This document shows positions 26,547 to 35,580 of a stretch of DNA of 64,000 bases, piece by piece. Origin of the DNA: Halorussus aquaticus (lineage in GTDB: Archaea; Halobacteriota; Halobacteria; Halobacteriales; Haladaptataceae); the NCBI RefSeq assembly GCF_024218795.1, contig NZ_CP100401.1, forward strand, positions 310,001 to 374,000, written 5' to 3'. The position numbers and the translations under genes were made by a program. Position 1 is the first letter of the stretch; each line of letters starts with the position of its first letter. Below the pieces are notes generated by a model. It was not told where the DNA came from. It saw nothing but the letters and a program-made list of their open reading frames with translations, and searched no databases.

Positions 26547-27607
26547 ATCCGTTCGACCGGCGCGTTGAGACACATCGCGTCGGGCGAGTCGGAACACTGG
26601 CACTGCCGGAACTGGTAGTAGCCGGGGTCGAAGTCGCCGACGAACGGTTCGACCAAGTCGCCGAGGACGTCGCGGAAGCGGTCGTCGTCGTGGGGCACCG
26701 GGACCCGGTAGAAGTCGAGACCGAGTTCCTCGGCCTCCTCGCGGAGTTCGTCGTCGAGTTCCGAGAGCGTCTCGCTCTGCTCGTGCATGAAGCTTATCGG
26801 TTCGACGACGATGCGCTCGATGTCACCGGACTCGCCGATTTCCTCGACCAGTTCCTCCACGTCGGGTTCGGTCCACGGGATGTCCCGGTTCTCGTGGTTC
26901 TGGTAGCCCAGCGAGTAGGATTCGACGCCGAGCTTTCGGCCGACGACCTCGCAGAACTCCTCGACGTAGGTGTCGTACCTGCTCCCCTCGTCGAGGTAGT
27001 GGCGCGGCGTGCCGTGGGCCGAGTAGACGAGTTCGGTGTTCTCGTCGGTCAGGTCCAGTCCGTGGGCCTCGGTGAACCGGCGGACGTTCTCGGCGCGAAT
27101 CTCGTTGTAGAGCGGGTGGCGGTGCCAGCCCGTGATTTCGGCGACCGGCACGTCCCAGTCGCGCTCCGCGGTCTCGTCCTTGAGTTCTTCGAGCGCGGCC
27201 ACGGTCGTCGAGGCACCGCAGAGCGGGTAGACCGGCAGTCCGACCAACTGGTCCACGCCGTCCCCGCGGGCGGCCTCGACCGCGTCGCCGATGAACGGTT
27301 CGGTGAACTGCATGCCGACGTAGGTCTCGACGTCGTAGCCGCGGGCGTCGAGTTCCTCCCCCAGCGCGTCGGCCTGCGCCTCTGCCTGCGGGTTCAGCGG
27401 GGAGCCGCCGATCTCCTCGTACTCCTCGATGAGACCGGGCGCGCGGCGCTCTGCGAGCTGTCGGGCGCGCTCGCGGGCCTCCTCCTCGGTGTCGGCCTCC
27501 TCCAGCGACGCGTTGTTCAGGAAGATGCGTTCCAGATACGCGACGACGTTCTCGCGAGTCGGTTCCGACGGCTCACCGAAGTTGAGCAGGACGACTCCTG
27601 TAGACAT
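26543..27607 (-). CDS. hemH: Ferrochelatase (possibly coproporphyrin ferrochelatase)
   Basis: Inserts Fe2+ into the porphyrin ring. 354 residues. Family blocks include GVVLLNFGEP, RHPLYNEI with its upstream GWHRH, LVYSAHGTPRHYLDEG (catalytic His) and IVVEPISFMHEQSETLSEL (conserved Glu). The C-terminus has C336-x-C338-x7-C346 (QCQCSDSPDAMC), a plausible set of [2Fe-2S] ligands as in some actinobacterial and animal ferrochelatases; the fourth ligand is not obvious. First gene of the hemH-hemG pair. Confidence 0.93.
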   Translation of the reverse strand: MSTGVVLLNFGEPSEPTRENVVAYLERIFLNNASLEEADTEEEARERARQLAERRAPGLIEEYEEIGGSPLNPQAEAQADALGEELDARGYDVETYVGMQFTEPFIGDAVEAARGDGVDQLVGLPVYPLCGASTTVAALEELKDETAERDWDVPVAEITGWHRHPLYNEIRAENVRRFTEAHGLDLTDENTELVYSAHGTPRHYLDEGSRYDTYVEEFCEVVGRKLGVESYSLGYQNHENRDIPWTEPDVEELVEEIGESGDIERIVVEPISFMHEQSETLSELDDELREEAEELGLDFYRVPVPHDDDRFRDVLGDLVEPFVGDFDPGYYQFRQCQCSDSPDAMCLNAPVERI

Positions 27608-27721
27608 AGTCGGGCCTTAGGACAGTGTGATGTAATAGCTGTCGCTTGCGGGGCACGTCGCCGCTGGCGCGACGTATCAGTTTTAACACCCCCGAGTGCA
27701 ACGGACGACGTAGAACGTCGA

Positions 27722-28432
27722 ATGACGCTTTCGTCTATCATCGCCGACGTACGGGGGAACGAACGCACGCTGACGGTGTACGACCCGACCAACCCGGACG
27801 ACGTCTCGGAGTTGGAGCGCCACTTCGAGGTCCAGAACGTCGAGGTGAACGAGGCCACGGTTCCCGAGGGGCCGGAGAACTTCGTCGTCCTGCAGGACGA
27901 CGGGGAGTTCCTCGCGGCCGCCGACCTCGATACCCTCCGTCGAGCGGTCACGTTCGAGAGCGGACTCGTCGAGGCGGACGATTTCGGCACGACGCAGGTC
28001 CCCGAGATACTCAAGCACGTGGACGACACCACGTTCACCGCCTACGGGAAGCGTCGGATGATTCTGGCCTCGCGCGAAATCGAGGAGCGGGCGTGGCGGA
28101 CGGGCGGCGGCGAACTCCACGCCGGGTTCCAGCGCCTGTCGCTGTTCCGCGACCAGTGGGACCTCTACACTCGCATCGCCGACCGGGGCGTCCACGTCCA
28201 CGCGTACGGTCTCCCCGACTGGGAACCGCCGGAGACGGGGTGGCTGACGGTCCACGACGAGGACGCGGCCGAGGTCCGGGACTCGTGGTTCGTGGTCTTC
28301 GAATCGGGCGACGCCAGCGACTGCGCGCTCCTCGCCGAAGAGCGCGAACCGAACGAGTTCGCCGGGTTCTGGACCTACGACGACGCCGTCCTCGGAGACG
28401 TGCTGGGCCACCTGCGGTCGGCGTACTCGTAA
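27722..28432 (+). CDS. DICT-domain sensory protein
   Basis: 236 residues. The central region RRMILASREIEERAWRTGGG, then HAGFQRLSLFRDQ and YGLPDWEPPETGW, matches the DICT domain, a sensory module associated with diguanylate cyclases and two-component systems; in haloarchaea it occurs as a stand-alone protein. No output domain is attached. A TTTTAACA element at about 27680 sits some 40 bases ahead of the ATG. It starts 114 bases from hemH, divergently. Confidence 0.82.
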   Translation: MTLSSIIADVRGNERTLTVYDPTNPDDVSELERHFEVQNVEVNEATVPEGPENFVVLQDDGEFLAAADLDTLRRAVTFESGLVEADDFGTTQVPEILKHVDDTTFTAYGKRRMILASREIEERAWRTGGGELHAGFQRLSLFRDQWDLYTRIADRGVHVHAYGLPDWEPPETGWLTVHDEDAAEVRDSWFVVFESGDASDCALLAEEREPNEFAGFWTYDDAVLGDVLGHLRSAYS

Positions 28433-28517
28433 CGCTCGGGAGACCTCCGGAGCGGTACGTCCCAGAACGTACGGGTCGGAAGTGGGATTCAAGGGCCAAC
28501 GGGCCGTCTACGTTTCC

Positions 28518-28643
28518 GTGACCACCGAAAATCGAGACGGCGAAGACCGACTCGTCGGCGAGCGCCGCGACGACGAGATAGACCGACTGTTCGGGTCGCT
28601 GCCGACCGTGCGGGTGTCTCGGCTTCCCGACGACGAGGAGTGA
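28518..28643 (+). CDS. Possible 41-residue protein
   Basis: A GTG-initiated ORF whose product is very acidic and charged (ENRDGEDRLVGERRDDEIDR), ending SRLPDDEE. It lies in the gap between the DICT gene and the convergent sulfotransferase-like gene, with no clear promoter. The acidic bias is haloarchaeal, but a run of this length could occur by chance. Confidence 0.3.
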   Translation: MTTENRDGEDRLVGERRDDEIDRLFGSLPTVRVSRLPDDEE

Positions 28644-28728
28644 GGCGAAACGGGCGGACGGCGGAGATACCGCGGCGACCCCGGGACTGCGGCGTCGCCG
28701 GGACTCCATCGTCGCCGAGTCCGGTCGC

Positions 28729-30189
28729 TCAGTCGTCCTCGACTCGACGGTCTTCGAGGTCCGACCCCGCGCCCGACGACCGGACCCGGGGCACGACGGC
28801 CCAGAGGAGTTCGGTGCTCAGCCAGAGCAGCGCGACGACTCCGAACAGGACCGACGCGAACAGTTCGGGGAAGCCCATCCACGCCGGAGTGACGTACATC
28901 AGACCGTTGAGGTACTTGCCCGGAATCAGGTTCTTCAGGAGGATCCAGAACTGCTCGTCGAGCGGCGGCGTCCGAGTCTCGACACCGGCCCGTCGGGCGC
29001 TCTCCCCGCCCGAACTCTCGTCGCCCGTACCGAGGCGCTCGGCCTCGTAGGGGAACGCCACGTCCACGCTCCAGACGACCTCCCCCTGCCGGTTCACCTC
29101 GAAGACGCGGTTGCCGTTCGAGTCCGTTATCAGGGTGTTGCCGTTCGGCAGGCGGTCGGCGTCGCGGGGCCACTGCATCCGGGCGTCGCGCCACGTCCAC
29201 GACTTCTCCCACGTCCCGTTCTCGCGCTGGTACTCGATGACCCGGTTGTTCTCGGAGTCGCCGACCACCACCGCCGGACCGCCCGACGACGCGTCGATGT
29301 AGTCGGGGTTGTGCTGCTCGTAGAGGGTGTCGTAGTCGTCCTCGTTGCCGAGGGTCCAGTTCTCCACGAGACCGCTGGTCCGGTTCAGGAAGACCACCCG
29401 GTCGTGGTTCCGGAGACTCGCCATGACCCGGCCGTCGGAGAGCAGTTCCACGTCGTTGACGTGGGTCCAATCTTCCGGGTAAGGACCGCCGGTCGCCTCG
29501 GGCGAGAAGGCCTCGGTGGCGTTCCACGTCCACCCGATGCGGCCGGTCTCGGCGTTCACGACGAACACCCGGTCGAGGTAGATGTCGGCCACCAACAGGT
29601 GGGTGTCGTTGATGCGGTCCACGTCGTGGTACCGGGTCTCGGGTTTCCCGGGCGTCACCTGCGACCAGACCGGGGTGACCTCGCCGGTCGTGAGGTTCAC
29701 CCGTTCGTATCCGTTTCTGGTGCAGGCGCCCACGTCGCTGTGGGCGGCGTAGTACTCGTCCCACGTCTCGCGGTCCACGGCGTACTCGGAGGCGTTCCAG
29801 TCGTCGGGACACTCCGACGCCGTGAGGTGGTCCGAGTAGCCGTACTCGACGGTCGCTTCCGTGCCGGGGACGGGGTCCACGTCCCAGTAGCGCGTGTGCG
29901 AGTCGTCGTAGTGGAGGATGGACCCGTTTGGCGCGAGCGCCAGCAGTTCGGCCCGCGCTCGCGGTCCCTCGCCGCGGCTACCGAGCCACGAGTTCGAGTC
30001 GGTCGCGACCACGGTGATTCCGTCGCTCTGCGGGGCGACGCGGGCGTCTGGGTCCGTGGGACCGCTTCCGTCGAGGTGGTCCTCGACGGTCCCGTCGGCC
30101 GAGTTTATCGCGTACCCGGACCCGACGGTGAGGGCCGTGACAGCCAGCACGACGGCGAAAACTACGCGGAGGCGGCGTTTTCGAGTCAC
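28729..30189 (-). CDS. Arylsulfotransferase-like beta-propeller protein, membrane-anchored
   Basis: 486 residues. An N-terminal anchor or signal (VVFAVVLAVTALTVGSGYAI) precedes an extracytoplasmic propeller with HHD-type repeats such as YHDVDRINDTHLLVADI and DWTHVNDVELLSDGRVMAS, typical of the ASST family. A C-terminal transmembrane helix (VLFGVVALLWLSTELLWAV) follows. Whether it transfers sulfate is not established. GTG at 30189 is chosen because a TTAAAT-like TATA element at 30213-30220 lies 25-30 bases upstream (leaderless); the frame stays open to 30294. Confidence 0.78.
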   Translation of the reverse strand: MTRKRRLRVVFAVVLAVTALTVGSGYAINSADGTVEDHLDGSGPTDPDARVAPQSDGITVVATDSNSWLGSRGEGPRARAELLALAPNGSILHYDDSHTRYWDVDPVPGTEATVEYGYSDHLTASECPDDWNASEYAVDRETWDEYYAAHSDVGACTRNGYERVNLTTGEVTPVWSQVTPGKPETRYHDVDRINDTHLLVADIYLDRVFVVNAETGRIGWTWNATEAFSPEATGGPYPEDWTHVNDVELLSDGRVMASLRNHDRVVFLNRTSGLVENWTLGNEDDYDTLYEQHNPDYIDASSGGPAVVVGDSENNRVIEYQRENGTWEKSWTWRDARMQWPRDADRLPNGNTLITDSNGNRVFEVNRQGEVVWSVDVAFPYEAERLGTGDESSGGESARRAGVETRTPPLDEQFWILLKNLIPGKYLNGLMYVTPAWMGFPELFASVLFGVVALLWLSTELLWAVVPRVRSSGAGSDLEDRRVEDD

Positions 30190-30357
30190 TACAGGTTTGG
30201 CAACGAACACGCATTTAATCTTTACCGTAGCGAGGCCGGGGCAGACCCGGGCGTGCGGCGTCCTCGTGACGGAGAAGTCGGAGACGCGGACCATCCGACG
30301 ATGAATGGTTCTCCCGTCGATAGGTCGGTGGGAACTACGTTCGGGTGCGAGAGCCGA

Positions 30358-31107
30358 TTACCGGACGTGCGGTTCGAACACGTCGGCCCGGAGAGTCTCG
30401 TGGACGTGTTCGAGGAGGTTCCGCAGGTTCTCGGCGTCCTCGCGGTTGTACTTCACGAGTCGGTCGAGCGCCGCGTCGTCCTCGTCGCGGTCGTAGCGGT
30501 GCCAGAGCCGGACCGCCTCGCGGCCGTCCACGTCGTCGTCGTCCCGGTCGATGCCGACTCCCTTCTCGACGTTTTTGAGACCGCCCGAGAGACCGACCTG
30601 CTTGCAGGTGTACATCAAGTCGAGGTGGGGCGTGGTCACGTCGAGGTCGAAGTTGTCTTCGAGGAAGGGTTGGTCGAACCGCTTGCCGTTGAACGAGACC
30701 AGCACGCTCGACTCCGCGAACTCCTCGCGGAGCGCCTCCGCGGTGAGGTCTCTCCCCTGCACGTAGGTCCGGGTCTCGTCGCCGCGGTGGAGACTGACCG
30801 TGGTCACGTCGTGGCGCGCGCTGTCGAGGCCGGTGGTCTCGATGTCGAAGAAGCAGGCGTCGTCGGCGAAGTTGCCGTAGGTCCGCCAGAGGCTCCCGCT
30901 CGGCAGTCGCTCGCCGAAGAAGGAGGCGTCTCCGGCGTCGAGGCTCTCGCGGGCGGCGTCGATGAACTCCCGGACGTACTCGGTGGTCTTGGGGCCGAGA
31001 AGGCCGTCTTCGAAGTCGTCCCAGTGCGTGACGCCCTGCTGCCAGAGTTTCCGCTCGGTCTGCTCGCCCACCCGACGCGCGCCGATGAACGAGTTCTGGA
31101 GTTTCAT
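30358..31107 (-). CDS. YprB-like RNase H-fold exonuclease
   Basis: 249 residues. A short N-terminal helical part (WQQGVTHWDDFEDGLLG) resembles a helix-hairpin-helix. The DnaQ-like nuclease has ACFFDIETTGLDS (D-x-E), VLVSFNGKRFDQPFLED (second Asp), LDLMYTCKQVGLSGGLKNVE and KYNREDAENLRNLL (YNRED, the last acidic pair). This DEDD set is complete, so 3'-5' nuclease activity on DNA or RNA is likely. Homologues are widespread in haloarchaea; the substrate is unknown. Confidence 0.85.
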   Translation of the reverse strand: MKLQNSFIGARRVGEQTERKLWQQGVTHWDDFEDGLLGPKTTEYVREFIDAARESLDAGDASFFGERLPSGSLWRTYGNFADDACFFDIETTGLDSARHDVTTVSLHRGDETRTYVQGRDLTAEALREEFAESSVLVSFNGKRFDQPFLEDNFDLDVTTPHLDLMYTCKQVGLSGGLKNVEKGVGIDRDDDDVDGREAVRLWHRYDRDEDDAALDRLVKYNREDAENLRNLLEHVHETLRADVFEPHVR

Positions 31108-31221
31108 TAGTGGGCCGCATTAGTGGGAGGGGTCTTAGTCGGGTGGGTTTTCCGCCGACGGACTCCCGACGAATCCGACCGAGGGCAGGTCGGGGGCGCT
31201 CGGTACCCACGACTCGGCGTC

Positions 31222-31344
31222 TCACTCCACGAACTCGATGTCTCTGTCGCATATCGGACACGAGTGGACGCCCGCGCTCTCGTCCAAGTCGGATTTCCGC
31301 CCGGTCCACCCGCAGTCGGGACAGAGAACGGTGTCGTCTGCCAT
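31222..31344 (-). CDS. 40-residue zinc-ribbon microprotein
   Basis: ATG at 31344 to TGA at 31222. The product has two CxxC knuckles, VLCPDCGWTG and HSCPICDRDIEF, separated by about 18 residues, the spacing of a rubredoxin-like zinc ribbon. Haloarchaea encode many such very small CPxCG-type zinc proteins, some with regulatory effects on biofilm or growth. It stands alone between the YprB-type nuclease gene and an unknown gene, both on the same strand. Confidence 0.75.
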   Translation of the reverse strand: MADDTVLCPDCGWTGRKSDLDESAGVHSCPICDRDIEFVE

Positions 31345-31487
31345 GGTCGTCCGTTCTTAGGGCTGATACAAAAGCGTGGGGCAGCGAAGTCGCGGAAATC
31401 GTCCGGCCACCGGTTGGCAGAGGAAGCGTTCGGCGACAGACCGAGGAGAAACGTGTCCAGCGACGAACCGGGAGAAACGCCCCGGTT

Positions 31488-31823
31488 TCACTCCAGCAGG
31501 TCGCGGTACGCCGGGTGGACCCACGCGTACTCGACGTCGGTCAGGCCCTCGCGGACGTCCTCGTTGCGTGCGAGCGTCTCTGCCTCGTGCTGGCGGACGC
31601 CCTCGGCGTCGTAGGGAATCGCCGACGCGAACACGCCCTCGTAGTGGTAGACCACGCGCTCGCCCCCGTCTTCCAGTCCGACGAGCGAGTACGCTCCGTT
31701 GGCCCGGCGCAGGACGTTCGCGGCTTTCACGTACACGTCGGTCCCGCCCTGCTCCCGGGCGATAGCCTCGCAGAGTTCGTCGAACCGTTCCGTCCTCCCA
31801 CTGGACGCGACCGAACTTGCCAT
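31488..31823 (-). CDS. Conserved-looking haloarchaeal protein, function unknown
   Basis: 111 residues, soluble. Segments such as RFDELCEAIAREQGGTDVYV, then VYHYEGVFASAIPYD and a C-terminal VEYAWVHPAYRDLLE suggest a folded alpha/beta protein. No motif recognised. It lies 143 bases upstream of the zinc-ribbon gene on the same strand, too far for obvious coupling. Confidence 0.7.
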   Translation of the reverse strand: MASSVASSGRTERFDELCEAIAREQGGTDVYVKAANVLRRANGAYSLVGLEDGGERVVYHYEGVFASAIPYDAEGVRQHEAETLARNEDVREGLTDVEYAWVHPAYRDLLE

Positions 31824-32156
31824 GTGAGCCTAATGGGCGGACACCGCTAAAGGGGTGAGCCAAGCGCGGTGAAACTGAAAGTAGTCGTCGGGACCGGACA
31901 TGTTCGTCCCGCAAGTCCCGGAACTGGTCAGTTTCGTACGAACACGTAGTTTGATAACGATTCAGCATAAGGTACGATTGCAGACCTGGCTGCGTGTCAG
32001 TGTCTGACGTCCTGGGCTGGTATCCCATCATCACTACCCCCAAACTGGATTTCCGCGGTCCGAGTCCACGAGACGGTTCATCGGTAGAGAGGCGTCCGGA
32101 CGCCGGATTCTGTCGCTGGCCGAAGCACACATCCCTCCGGCAGACGTACTGGCCCT
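31824..32156. other. 333-base intergenic stretch with no supported gene
   Basis: Lies between the starts of two divergent genes. It has a lower GC patch at about 31940-31985 (TTTGATAACGATTCAGCATAA) that may hold promoters. The rest is ordinary composition. I see no tRNA-like cloverleaf, no convincing ORF and no strong hairpin. A small RNA cannot be excluded by reading. Confidence 0.4.
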
Positions 32157-32765
32157 GTGTTTCCCGACGAGATAGAGACAGCGCGCCTGCGACTCGTCCG
32201 TCTCTGCCGCGAGAACGTCTCGACGACGGAACTCTACCGGCACATGCGCGCCGGTGCGCCCCACATGAGCGAGGTCAGCGAGTACGCGATGTGGGACCCC
32301 CACGAGACGCCGAAGGACACCGACGACTTCCTCAGCGACACCGAGCGACAGTGGGACGACTACGAACAGGCCACCTACGCTATCTTTCTGCACCCGGAGG
32401 AGTCGAGCGACGACGACGAGCGCCTCGCTGGCACGACCAACCTCCACTTCGACTGGGAGCGCCGCTCGGCGGAGTTGGGTATCTGGCTCCGCAAGCCCTT
32501 CTGGGGCCGGGGGTACTCCGGCGAGCGCGCGGCGGCGATGCTGGAACTGGCCTTCGACCGACTCGACCTCGAACTCGTCGGCGCGTCCCATCAGGACGGC
32601 AACGTCAACTCCCGGCGCGCCATCGAGAAGTACGTCGAGCGATTCGGCGGCCAGTACGACGGCGTCCTCCGCAACTTCGTCCCGCAGGGCGGCGAGGTTC
32701 GGGACCTCCACCGCTACACCGTCTCGCAGGAGCAGTACCGGGACGCGACGGCGGACGAGACGTGA
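32157..32765 (+). CDS. GNAT-family N-acetyltransferase (RimJ/RimL type)
   Basis: 202 residues beginning EIETARLRLVRLCRENVSTT, the usual RimJ/RimL opening. Acetyl-CoA site: LGIWLRKPFWGRGYSGERAA (R/Q-x2-G-x-G/A form), followed by ELVGASHQDGNVNSRRAIEKY, the Asn-containing end of the fold. The target (protein N-terminus or small molecule) is unknown. GTG start at 32157. Convergent with the trypsin-like gene. Confidence 0.88.
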   Translation: MFPDEIETARLRLVRLCRENVSTTELYRHMRAGAPHMSEVSEYAMWDPHETPKDTDDFLSDTERQWDDYEQATYAIFLHPEESSDDDERLAGTTNLHFDWERRSAELGIWLRKPFWGRGYSGERAAAMLELAFDRLDLELVGASHQDGNVNSRRAIEKYVERFGGQYDGVLRNFVPQGGEVRDLHRYTVSQEQYRDATADET

Positions 32766-32794
32766 GCGGTAGCGGGTGACGAGTACCGCGGCGC

Positions 32795-33934
32795 TCAGAA
32801 CGTGAGACCGTGCTGTTCGGTGACGTGGTGGGCCGCGGTGCCCCAGATGTAGTTCTCGCCCGGCCACCACGTCCGGGCGTTGTTGAACCCGCCGACAAGC
32901 ACGCCCGCGTCCGGGTCGTCGGGGTCGGGGTGGTAGTTGACCGACCCGCTGTCGCCGTCGGCGAACCCCGACTCCCGGCCCCACTTGAGTTGTCCCTGCT
33001 TGCAAATGGCCCCGTACGCGCAGGTGAGACCGTCCACCGCTTGAATCTTCCCGGTGGTGTGGCCGGTCTTGACGCCCCGCTTTTCGAGCGGTTCGCCCGC
33101 GGCCTTCAGGTCCGCGAGACCGACCTTGGTGAACTGGCCGAGAACCCGACCCGGCGACCCCTCGTGAATCCGGTGGAGCGGGCGGTAGTCCGACGCCGGT
33201 CGGGCGCAGACGACGTCCGACTTGGGGTATCCGGACCGGACCTCGCCGATTCGCGTCCGTCCGCCGTCGAGCAGGTAGAGCGGTTTACCGCGGTTGTCGG
33301 TACCGCCGAAGACGTGGTTGGCGGTGGCGAAGTACAGCGACCCGTCGGTCGGGTCGGTCATGGCGGGCGCGAGGGTCCCGTAGAGGTCGTCGCTGGCGAC
33401 CGCGACGCTCCCCGGAATACCCTCCTCGACCGACGGCGACGCCGACCCGCTCGGTCCGGCGTCGAGGTCCGTGTCGCGGTCCGTCGCCGGTTCGACGCGA
33501 CGGACCTCGACCGGCGTCTCCTCGACGCGCTCGGGCACCTCGCCGCGGGCCTCCTCCGCGGTGACCTCGACGCGAATCTCCGCGTTCGCGCCGCCGTACT
33601 CTCCCGGCGACACCGCCGAGTTCGCCACGGCGTCGTGGTGTATCACGTCGAGGTTCCGGTGGGCCGCCAGCGCCGACCGGAAGTCGTCGTACCAGTCGGC
33701 CGGAACCGTCTTGCGCCGGGGTCGAAACGCCCCGTCGTCTCCCCGCGTCAGACCGTAAACCACCGGTACCTCGTCTCGACTCGCCGCGCGTACGTCCTCG
33801 GCCGTAAGAAGGCCCGCCGAGAGCGCGCCGAAGCCCAGACCGGCCAGCGTGTCCACGAACCGACGCCGCCCCATCGTGGTCACCGATTCGTCGTGGACCG
33901 CGCTAGTCCGGTGTGTCGTGTCGTCCCCCCCCAT
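32795..33934 (-). CDS. Tat-exported trypsin-fold serine protease-like protein
   Basis: 379 residues. A twin-arginine signal (GRRRFVDTLAGLGFGALSAG) and a ~120-residue spacer are followed by a chymotrypsin-like region: His candidate in LYFATANHVFGG, Asp candidate in GYPKSDVVCARP, and the Ser motif in GFADGDSGSVNYH. So the triad appears complete. Cys pairs (LTCAYGAICKQG) may form a disulfide. ATG at 33934 is taken rather than GTG at 33946; an inner ATG at 33874 would leave a shorter n-region. Secreted protease is the inference; the substrate is unknown. Confidence 0.72.
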   Translation of the reverse strand: MGGDDTTHRTSAVHDESVTTMGRRRFVDTLAGLGFGALSAGLLTAEDVRAASRDEVPVVYGLTRGDDGAFRPRRKTVPADWYDDFRSALAAHRNLDVIHHDAVANSAVSPGEYGGANAEIRVEVTAEEARGEVPERVEETPVEVRRVEPATDRDTDLDAGPSGSASPSVEEGIPGSVAVASDDLYGTLAPAMTDPTDGSLYFATANHVFGGTDNRGKPLYLLDGGRTRIGEVRSGYPKSDVVCARPASDYRPLHRIHEGSPGRVLGQFTKVGLADLKAAGEPLEKRGVKTGHTTGKIQAVDGLTCAYGAICKQGQLKWGRESGFADGDSGSVNYHPDPDDPDAGVLVGGFNNARTWWPGENYIWGTAAHHVTEQHGLTF

Positions 33935-34086
33935 TTCCCCGCACACCTGTACGCCGGACTTTCACTTGAAACTGCTTGCCCGCGATACGGGAGCGACCGT
34001 TAGTACAAGCCCGACGAGAGGTCGTGGAAACGCCGAGCGCGAACGCCGACGCGGGGACAGTGCAGTCGGATTGGGAGTCGCCCCGG

Positions 34087-34347
34087 TCAGGTCGGACCGA
34101 GAACCGCGTCGGTTTCGACCCGGGTCACGGCGTCGAACGAGCAGACCGCGTCGATGTCCGACTGCTCGACTTCGACCAGCAGACGGCCGAACTGGAGTTC
34201 GCGGACGAGTTCCCCGCCGAGCGATTCGACGGACGCCGCGACGGCCTCCGCCGACGCGTCCTCCGCGACGGACAGCACCAGACGGACCGTCTCGCCGGGT
34301 ATCGGGTCCCGGCGAAGCGACCGGACGGTGTGACTGAGGTAGGTCAT
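34087..34347 (-). CDS. Small unknown protein
   Basis: 86 residues with a beta-alpha-beta feel: ETVRLVLSVAEDASAEAVAA then LGGELVRELQFGRLLVEV, and VCSFDAVTRVETDAVLG at the end. This resembles ferredoxin-like or protease-propeptide (I9) folds but without decisive motifs. It starts 10 bases after the stop of the upstream Xaa-Pro peptidase gene on the same strand, so the two are probably co-transcribed. Confidence 0.65.
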   Translation of the reverse strand: MTYLSHTVRSLRRDPIPGETVRLVLSVAEDASAEAVAASVESLGGELVRELQFGRLLVEVEQSDIDAVCSFDAVTRVETDAVLGPT

Positions 34348-34357
34348 GTATCGGCGT

Positions 34358-35467
34358 TTAGAGCGGTTCCCACGTCCGCGGCGAGTCGTTCAGGCGCTCG
34401 CACCCCGACTCGGTGACGGCCACGAGGTCTTCGATGCGGACGCCGAACTCGCCCGGCAGGTAGACGCCGGGTTCGACGCTGAACACCATCCCCGGTTCCA
34501 ACTCGGTCTCGTTGCCCGCGACGATGTACGGGTCCTCGTGGACGTCGAGACCGACGCCGTGGCCCGTCCGATGGACGAACTCGTCGCCGTAGCCCGCGTC
34601 CTCGATGACTTCGCGCGCCGCGCGGTCGATTTCCTCGGCGGGGACGCCGGGTTCCACGGCGTCGATTGCGGCCTGTTGGGCCTCGCGGACGACTTCGTGT
34701 ACTTCGGCGTAGCCCTCGGGCGGGTCGCCCGCGAACACGACCGTCCGGGTCTGGTCGCCGGGGTAGCCGTCTACGTACGCGCCGAAGTCGAGGACGACCG
34801 GGTCGCCCGGCCGAATCTCGCGGTCCTCGTGGCGGTGGTGCGGTTTCGCGCCGTTCGGTCCGGACCCGGCGATGGTGCCGAACGCGACCTCATCGCCCCC
34901 CGCCGCGGCGAGTCGGCGCTCGATTTCGTCGGCGAGTTCCGTCTCGGTCATCCCGATGGCGTCCTCGCCCAACCGTCGAATCTCGACGCTGACCCGGTCG
35001 GCGAGTTCACCGGCGTCTCGGAGCGCCGCGAGTTCGGTCTCGTCCTTCCGCATCCGGAGGTCGTCGAACACCTCGCTGGCGAGACCGAAGTCGGCGTCGG
35101 GGAGCGTCTCGCGGAGGTCCTGCGTGAACAGCGCCCACATCGTGTCGTCCACGAGGAGTCGGCCGCCCCGGAGGTCGAACTCCGCGGCGAGGTCGGCCAC
35201 GAGTTCCGTCGGGTCCTCGCCGTCGGACCAGAGTCGCACGTCCTCGACCCACGACGCGTCTCGAATCTGTTCGTCGTACATCTCGGGCGCGACGAACGCG
35301 GGGTCGCCGTCGCCCGGAATCACGAGAAACAGGTGGCGCTCGGCCGGTTCCTCCCGGAATCCCGAGGCGTAGAAGAGGTTGGTACTCGGGAACAGGACGG
35401 CCGCGTCCGCGCCGACCTCGGCGAGTCGCTCCTGACATCGCCGGGTCCGGTCCTCGAATTCGTTCAT
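34358..35467 (-). CDS. Xaa-Pro dipeptidase/aminopeptidase, M24 family
   Basis: 369 residues; cleaves N-terminal residues linked to proline. The N-terminal creatinase-like domain (FPSTNLFYASGFREEPAERH) is followed by the pita-bread catalytic domain with all five metal ligands in order: PVVLDFG (Asp), DQTRTVVF (Asp), TGHGVGLDVHE (His), VFSVEPGVY (Glu) and GVRIEDLV (Glu). Upstream gene of a likely two-gene unit with the 86-residue protein. Confidence 0.93.
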   Translation of the reverse strand: MNEFEDRTRRCQERLAEVGADAAVLFPSTNLFYASGFREEPAERHLFLVIPGDGDPAFVAPEMYDEQIRDASWVEDVRLWSDGEDPTELVADLAAEFDLRGGRLLVDDTMWALFTQDLRETLPDADFGLASEVFDDLRMRKDETELAALRDAGELADRVSVEIRRLGEDAIGMTETELADEIERRLAAAGGDEVAFGTIAGSGPNGAKPHHRHEDREIRPGDPVVLDFGAYVDGYPGDQTRTVVFAGDPPEGYAEVHEVVREAQQAAIDAVEPGVPAEEIDRAAREVIEDAGYGDEFVHRTGHGVGLDVHEDPYIVAGNETELEPGMVFSVEPGVYLPGEFGVRIEDLVAVTESGCERLNDSPRTWEPL

Positions 35468-35580
35468 GTCCGTTGATTGCTCGGGGCGTGGTTTAAAGAT
35501 ATTGAGCGCACGGCCGGAACCGGAGACCGGGACGCTCGCTCGGCGGGGTCAACTAAGTACGATGCCGTGGTACGGGCCCC

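Noticed and set aside
31994..32779. Plus-strand open frame across the intergenic region into the GNAT gene
   Set aside because: It is out of frame with the acetyltransferase and shows shadow composition; no start signal.
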